A stretch of 64,000 nucleotides of DNA, from positions 62,001 to 126,000 of the forward strand of contig PNKV01000003.1 of the NCBI GenBank assembly GCA_013822685.1, written 5' to 3'. The notes under the pieces are model-generated. The model had not been told where the DNA came from, ran no database searches, and was given only the letters and a program-made list of their open reading frames with translations. Numbering within the stretch: position 1 is the first letter of the stretch; each line of letters opens with the position of its first letter. The position numbers were made by a program, and so were the translations under genes. This stretch comes from Leptothrix sp. (in: b-proteobacteria). GTDB lineage: Bacteria > Pseudomonadota > Gammaproteobacteria > Burkholderiales > Burkholderiaceae_C. Of this stretch, positions 59,295 through 64,000 are shown piece after piece.

Positions 59295-61935
59295 GGCTGT
59301 GCGCGCCTGGGTGGATGCGCTGCGCCGCCAGGCCGACAAAGCCACCTTGATGCAACTGCCGCCTTTGCTGGGCGAAGACGCTGCCCGTGTGATGGCCCTG
59401 CTGCGGGCCAGTGTCGATGAACCGATTCCGGCGGAACTGCTTGAATCCGTCCAAGCGGCCAGCGGCGAAGTCCAGGGGCACTTCCGCCCGCGGCTCACCT
59501 TGCAAACCTTGACCCGTGGCGATGGTCTGCTGGGCATGAAGCCGTCGGGCCTGTTCGGACCACGCGGCGGCAACGTGACCGTGGCGCGCATTGACTGGAC
59601 TTATGCCACCGACGATGGCCTGCGTTGGGAAACGCCCGCGCCCACGGCCCTGTTGAACAGCCGGCCCAAGGCGATGCAGCCCTTGGCGGACGCCGCCGGC
59701 CAGCCCGTGACGATGCGGCGCGACCTGGGCGCCGAAGCCGATGCGCTGGACGCCATCCGCGCCTTGGGCTTCCACCCCTTGCCGCCCGATGCCTTGCAAT
59801 GGCGCATGGCCAACTCGGAGGGTGATCACGACCACCTGTGGTCCCTGCTTCAGGAAGAATTCTTCGGGGATTTCTGGGCTGACCAGGCCCCAGGCTTGCA
59901 GGCCCAGGGCTGGACGGTGGTGGTGCGCCCCGGCTTTGCGCATGAAAGCGTGCCGGTCGAGGCCTGGCGCTTGATCGTCGATTCCGAAACCGGCGAGGTG
60001 CTGGGCAAGGAAGTGGCCTCGCGCCTTCGTGGGCGTGCTGCCTTGCCGGATGGCCTGGGCCTGGCCCGGCGCGAAGGTTCATGGCTGTTGTCCCTTGGGG
60101 TCGAGATCGAGGGCCAGACCCTGGACCTGTCGCCCTTGCTGGCCGACCTGCTGCGCCGCGATGCCCGCTGGCTGGACGCTGACAAGGTGGCCGCCATTGA
60201 CGATCTGGCACTGATCTCTTTGCGTGCGCCGGGTGGCAAGCGCATCCATGCCTTGGCGGCGCCACTGAAGGTCATCGTGGGCGCCATGCTCGATTTGCTG
60301 ACCGACCCCAGGCGTGTCGATGGGCCCCTGCGCTTGTCACCTTGGGATGCCCACCGCGTTGATGATCTGCGCTTGAGCTTGCTCGACACGCAGGCCGAGC
60401 GCGCGGGTGTGCATGGCGCCTGGCAACTGCAAGGCGCTGCTGGTTTGCAGGCCCTGGCCCGGCGGCTGGAAGGGGCGGGGGAGCCTCGCCCGGTGCCGGC
60501 CCCATCAGGCTTGAGCATCACCTTGCGACCTTACCAATTGCATGGCGTGGCCTGGCTGCAATACCTGCGCGAGCACCACCTCGCCGGCATCCTGGCCGAT
60601 GACATGGGGCTGGGCAAAACGGCGCAGGCCTTGGCCCACATCCTGATCGAGCAGCAGGCCGGGCGGCTTGACCGGCCGGTGCTGGTGGTCGTGCCCACGT
60701 CGCTGGTCTTCAACTGGCAGGCTGAAGCGCAGCGCATGGCTCCGGGCCTCAAAGTGCTGACCCTGCAAGGCAGCAAACGCGCCGACGATTTCGCCCGCAT
60801 GCCCGATCACGACATCGTGCTGACCACCTACCCCTTGCTGTGGCGTGACATCCGGCTGCTGGAAAGCCAACCCTTCCACCTGGTGATTCTGGACGAAGCC
60901 CAGACGGTGAAGAACGCGTCCAGCCACAGCGCCCGGGCGGTGCGGCGCCTGCACACCCGCCACCGCCTGTGCATGACCGGCACGCCGCTTGAAAATCACC
61001 TGGGTGAGCTGTGGGCGCAGTTTGATTTTTTGATGTCCGGCTTTCTGGGTGATTCGCGCAGCTTCCACCGCCTGTGGCGCAAGCCGATCGAAGTGGGCGG
61101 CGAGACCTTGCGGGCCGAGCTGTTGGCCAAGCGCGTGCGGCCCTTCATCTTGCGGCGGCGCAAGCAAGATGTGGCCACCGAGTTGCCACCCAAGACCGAG
61201 GTGATCAAGCGCTTGCAGTTGCAAGGCCGCCAACGAGATTTGTATGAAAGCGTGCGCCTGGCGGCGGACGAGCAGGTGCGCCGTGTCATGCAGCGCAAAG
61301 GCTTTGCGGGCGCGCAAATCACCATCCTGGATGCCTTGCTCAAGTTGCGCCAGGTGTGCTGCGATCCCTACCTTCTCAAGGGCGAGCAAACGCCCAAGAC
61401 CATGGAGCGTGCCAAACTGGAAGTGCTGCTGGACATGCTGCCCGAGTTGGTTGATGAAGGCCGGCGCGTGTTGGTGTTCTCACAGTTCACCGAGATGCTG
61501 GGCTTGATCGAGCAGCAACTCGATGCCTTGCACCTGCCCTGGTTGGCCCTGACGGGCCAGACACCGCCCTCCAAGCGTGGCGAGGTGGTCGCGCGTTTCC
61601 AGAACAAGGAAGTGCCCATCCTGCTGGTCAGCCTGAAGGCCGGCGGCGTGGGCCTGAACCTCACTGCCGCCGACACCGTGATCCACGTCGACCCCTGGTG
61701 GAACCCGGCGGTGGAAGAGCAGGCCACGGCCCGCGCGCACCGCATCGGGCAGGACCAGCCGGTCTTTGTCTACAAACTGGTGGTGGAGGGCAGCATCGAG
61801 GAGCGCATCCTCGAGTTGCAGTCACGCAAGGCTGCTTTGGCCGAGGGCGTGTTGGGCAGTGACGGCGCCGCCACGCCCAAGTTCAGCGCGGCCGACCTGG
61901 ACGCCTTGCTGGCGCCCCTGGCCCCGCCGCGGTGA
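59260..61935 (+). CDS. SNF2-family DEAD/DEAH helicase
   Basis: An 891-residue ATP-dependent DNA translocase of the bacterial SNF2/RapA-like type. The N-terminal 400 residues are a family-specific region. The helicase core has Walker A DDMGLGKTAQ (about residue 447), DEAQ in VILDEAQTVKNASS, motif III MTGTPLENHLGELWAQFD, and in the second lobe VLVFSQFTEMLGLIEQQLD and ARAHRIGQDQPVFVYKLV. It probably takes part in transcription or repair complexes. Its start lies inside the end of the preceding gene and its end overlaps the convergent ceramidase-like gene by 53 bases. Confidence 0.94.
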   Translation: MASSVSRPRSSEAVRAWVDALRRQADKATLMQLPPLLGEDAARVMALLRASVDEPIPAELLESVQAASGEVQGHFRPRLTLQTLTRGDGLLGMKPSGLFGPRGGNVTVARIDWTYATDDGLRWETPAPTALLNSRPKAMQPLADAAGQPVTMRRDLGAEADALDAIRALGFHPLPPDALQWRMANSEGDHDHLWSLLQEEFFGDFWADQAPGLQAQGWTVVVRPGFAHESVPVEAWRLIVDSETGEVLGKEVASRLRGRAALPDGLGLARREGSWLLSLGVEIEGQTLDLSPLLADLLRRDARWLDADKVAAIDDLALISLRAPGGKRIHALAAPLKVIVGAMLDLLTDPRRVDGPLRLSPWDAHRVDDLRLSLLDTQAERAGVHGAWQLQGAAGLQALARRLEGAGEPRPVPAPSGLSITLRPYQLHGVAWLQYLREHHLAGILADDMGLGKTAQALAHILIEQQAGRLDRPVLVVVPTSLVFNWQAEAQRMAPGLKVLTLQGSKRADDFARMPDHDIVLTTYPLLWRDIRLLESQPFHLVILDEAQTVKNASSHSARAVRRLHTRHRLCMTGTPLENHLGELWAQFDFLMSGFLGDSRSFHRLWRKPIEVGGETLRAELLAKRVRPFILRRRKQDVATELPPKTEVIKRLQLQGRQRDLYESVRLAADEQVRRVMQRKGFAGAQITILDALLKLRQVCCDPYLLKGEQTPKTMERAKLEVLLDMLPELVDEGRRVLVFSQFTEMLGLIEQQLDALHLPWLALTGQTPPSKRGEVVARFQNKEVPILLVSLKAGGVGLNLTAADTVIHVDPWWNPAVEEQATARAHRIGQDQPVFVYKLVVEGSIEERILELQSRKAALAEGVLGSDGAATPKFSAADLDALLAPLAPPR

Positions 61936-62671
61936 ACCGGGCGTGCAACACCAGGGCGGCCGCCATGGTGGCCAGCAGGTGCTTGAGCGTGTGCCCGCTC
62001 ACCAGCAGCACGTTGTCGAGGATGGTGTGGTCGGCCAACTCGCAGGCCTTGGCCATCACATAGCAGACCATGGCCAGCAGAAAGGCCCGGCGTTGTGCCA
62101 AAGGCGCCCCGGCTTGCCATTGCACGATGGGGATCAGCACCAAGGGCATCAACTGAAGCAGCAGGTAAGGGCGCAAATCGTCCGCGCCCAGCAAGTCGGT
62201 GTAACGCCACCAACCCACGCTGGCCACGCCCAGCAAAGCCAGGACCGGGGTGATCCAGCGGCCGGCCCCCAATTGCTCGCGCCCGATGGCGGCCAGCAGC
62301 CCAGCGCAGGCCAAGGCGATGGGCAAGCGGTCCCACACCAGCCGGGCGTTGTCCGGGGCCAGGTGGTACCAGCCTGACCCCAGCGCCGTGAGCAGCAAGG
62401 CGGCGAAGAACAGGCGGTAACCGGCATGCCCCGGGCGGCGCGGCAGCCCGCCAGGGTGCTGTTGGAGCAGGCCCCAAAGGCCCACGATGGCAAAGCCCAG
62501 GTTGGACAGAACGTCGGCGGTATGCGGGATGCCGAGCCACCCACGCTGGTCGGCAAAATGGTGGTAGTCGGCCAGTTGGTGGATCGGGCCGTGCCAACCC
62601 ATCGCGATGAGGGCGATGAGCAGCACCAGTCCTGGCAACACGTGGCGTGATCGAAGTGAAGGCGATGGCAT
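61883..62671 (-). CDS. Ceramidase-family multi-pass membrane protein
   Basis: A 262-residue protein with about seven membrane helices and the alkaline-ceramidase-like signature GSGWYHLAPDNARLVWDRLP; another conserved site is SGHTLKHLLA near the C terminus. Eukaryotic relatives hydrolyse ceramide by a zinc mechanism; the bacterial substrate is unknown. The ATG at 62671 starts directly before the first helix. Its 3' end overlaps the convergent helicase gene by 53 bases. Confidence 0.85.
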   Translation of the reverse strand: MPSPSLRSRHVLPGLVLLIALIAMGWHGPIHQLADYHHFADQRGWLGIPHTADVLSNLGFAIVGLWGLLQQHPGGLPRRPGHAGYRLFFAALLLTALGSGWYHLAPDNARLVWDRLPIALACAGLLAAIGREQLGAGRWITPVLALLGVASVGWWRYTDLLGADDLRPYLLLQLMPLVLIPIVQWQAGAPLAQRRAFLLAMVCYVMAKACELADHTILDNVLLVSGHTLKHLLATMAAALVLHARFTAAGPGAPARRPGRPR

Positions 62672-62865
62672 GAGGGCTCCCTGTTGGCATGGTTCTGAAG
62701 CAGAACGTGGCCGCACTGTGCCCAGCCTTGAAAGGCGCGCAAAGCGATCTCTGTCAGGTGGATCCGGGCAAGTCCATGGGTATCGGCCAGCGATACCGCG
62801 GCGCTCATTTGGAAAAGCGCAACGATTTCTGGCAGAGTCCGCAGCAGTTCAACACAGGGGTGGGT

Positions 62866-64000
62866 ATGCGCTTCATTTCCAGGTCGGCGATTGCCGCCAT
62901 TGCGGGCTTCCTAAGCAGCGTGGCGATCGCCGCGCCTTTGGCCAAAGGTGACATCCCCGCGACTTTGAAGGATTGGCTGCCATGGGCCATGCATGGGCAA
63001 GAGGCGCTGCTGTGCCCTGCGCCCTACAACGGTGACCAGGCCAAGGCGTGCGTCTGGCCCGCTCTGCTGGAGCTGCGTGCAGGCCCGGCGGGCGCCACAT
63101 TCCGGTTCGAGGTCCAGGTGTTTGGTGGCGCCGCGTTGGTGCCCCTGCCAGGAGAGGCCGCGCGCTGGCCTCAGGACGTCAAGGCCGGCGGGCGGGCACT
63201 GGCCGTCTCTGAGGCCGATGGCCGGCCAGTGGCTCTGCTCGATCCCGGCAAGCATGTGCTGGAAGGCGTCATCGCCTGGAAGGACATGCCGCAGGATCTG
63301 CCCGTGCCCAAAGGCGTAGGCAGTGTGGTGTTGTGGTTGGATGGCGCGCAAGTCAGCCGCGCGCCCGATGCCGAAGGCCGGCTGTGGTTGAAGCAGGCTC
63401 CGCAAGCGGCACAGAGCAGCGATGCGCAAACCGTGCACACCGCGCGCCTGGTGGACGACCAGGTGCCCTTGCGGGTCACCACGCATTACGACCTGGCCAT
63501 CTCGGGCAAATCGCGCGAGATCGAACTGCCCATGGCCCTGCTGCCAGGCCTGGTCGCCGAATCGCTTGACAGCCCTTTGCCCGCGCGCCTGCAAGACAAC
63601 GGCACGCTGGTGGTGCAGGTGCGGCCTGGCAACTGGTCAATCGAATTGCAGGCTCGGCTCATGTCGCCCGTGCAGGCCTTGACCTTGCCCAAAGGTGCGG
63701 CGTCGCCTGAAGAGACCTGGTCGTTTGTGGCGCACAACGACGTGCGGCTGGTGAGCGTGGAAGGCGCCGTGTCGGTGGACCCGAAACAAGTGGCCATGCC
63801 CGAGCCCTGGCGTGCCTACCCCGCTTACCGCTTGCGGCCCGGCGACACCCTGAAACTGGTGCAAACCCGCCGCGGCAACCCCGTGCCCAACCCTGACAGC
63901 TTGGGCATCGCGCGCGAGCTGTGGCTGGATTTCGATGGCCGGGGCTACACCGTCCACGACGAGATCACCGGCACCTTGTCCCGGTCTTCCCGGCTGGAGC
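62866..64000 (+). CDS. Exported hypothetical protein (runs off right edge)
   Basis: At least 378 residues are visible. The N terminus is a signal peptide (SAIAAIAGFLSSVAIAAPLA) followed by DIPATLKDWLPWAMHGQE, a pattern seen in conserved secreted proteins of proteobacteria with no known function. The mature part is rich in beta-strand segments (LEGVIAWKDMPQDLPVPKGV, GSVVLWLDGAQVSRA). No stop codon occurs before the window ends. The ATG at 62866 is the first codon suited to a signal peptide. Confidence 0.8.
   Translation, partial: MRFISRSAIAAIAGFLSSVAIAAPLAKGDIPATLKDWLPWAMHGQEALLCPAPYNGDQAKACVWPALLELRAGPAGATFRFEVQVFGGAALVPLPGEAARWPQDVKAGGRALAVSEADGRPVALLDPGKHVLEGVIAWKDMPQDLPVPKGVGSVVLWLDGAQVSRAPDAEGRLWLKQAPQAAQSSDAQTVHTARLVDDQVPLRVTTHYDLAISGKSREIELPMALLPGLVAESLDSPLPARLQDNGTLVVQVRPGNWSIELQARLMSPVQALTLPKGAASPEETWSFVAHNDVRLVSVEGAVSVDPKQVAMPEPWRAYPAYRLRPGDTLKLVQTRRGNPVPNPDSLGIARELWLDFDGRGYTVHDEITGTLSRSSRLE

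Overview
The window reads as chromosomal DNA of a GC-rich betaproteobacterium, most likely a Burkholderiales member. The support is a red-type (form IC) RuBisCO operon with a divergent cbbR and a cbbX activase, an Entner-Doudoroff edd-eda pair, an acetyl-CoA acetyltransferase of the PhaA/AtoB type, PEP-CTERM surface proteins and overall codon use. No species is named because no rRNA or other decisive marker is present.

Layout. 1-10.7 kb is mostly housekeeping: a truncated membrane sensor with a PAS domain, an alpha/beta hydrolase, prfB with its programmed +1 frameshift, pepN, fructose-1,6-bisphosphatase, a tRNA-Thr(CGT) with a strong terminator, a PEP-CTERM protein, a DUF47-PiT phosphate uptake pair and an OsmC protein. 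10.7-29.3 kb is a biosynthetic gene cluster centred on a single 4136-residue hybrid NRPS-PKS. Around it are a Sfp-type phosphopantetheinyl transferase, a CocE-like hydrolase, a JmjC/cupin-like oxygenase and three alpha/beta-hydrolase-fold proteins. 29.4-34.3 kb is a TetR regulator followed by an RND adaptor and pump, possibly the export route.

34.3-43.5 kb is an accessory stretch. It opens on a broken xanthine dehydrogenase fragment and then carries about a dozen small, unrelated genes, nearly all on the + strand. They include lipoproteins, a BLUF photoreceptor, an internally deleted DUF1272 gene, an HD hydrolase, VOC, GFA and SRPBCC proteins and a TfoX-like protein. Several look lower in GC than their surroundings. 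One intergenic sequence resembles the 3' end of an integron attC site, so some of this may derive from gene cassettes.

43.5-52.9 kb holds a thiolase, a second PEP-CTERM protein and the Calvin-cycle operon cbbR <-> cbbL-cbbS-cbbX-cbbF-cbbP-cbbZ plus a thioredoxin-fold gene. The operon encodes the carboxylase, its activase, ribulose-bisphosphate regeneration by phosphoribulokinase, its own FBPase and removal of phosphoglycolate. 53.3-55.6 kb encodes EgtB and EgtD, an ergothioneine-type pathway. 55.7-58.1 kb is edd-eda. The rest is a small membrane protein, a FAH-family hydratase, a SNF2 helicase, a ceramidase-family membrane protein and a secreted protein cut by the right edge.

The strongest candidate for an undescribed system is the NRPS-PKS cluster. 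The domain order read from the protein is A(Pro-like)-PCP-KS-AT-ACP-aminotransferase-C-A(Ser-like)-PCP-C-A(degenerate)-PCP with no thioesterase. It is followed in the same operon by two hydrolase-fold proteins, one with Cys and one with Gly where the catalytic Ser should be.
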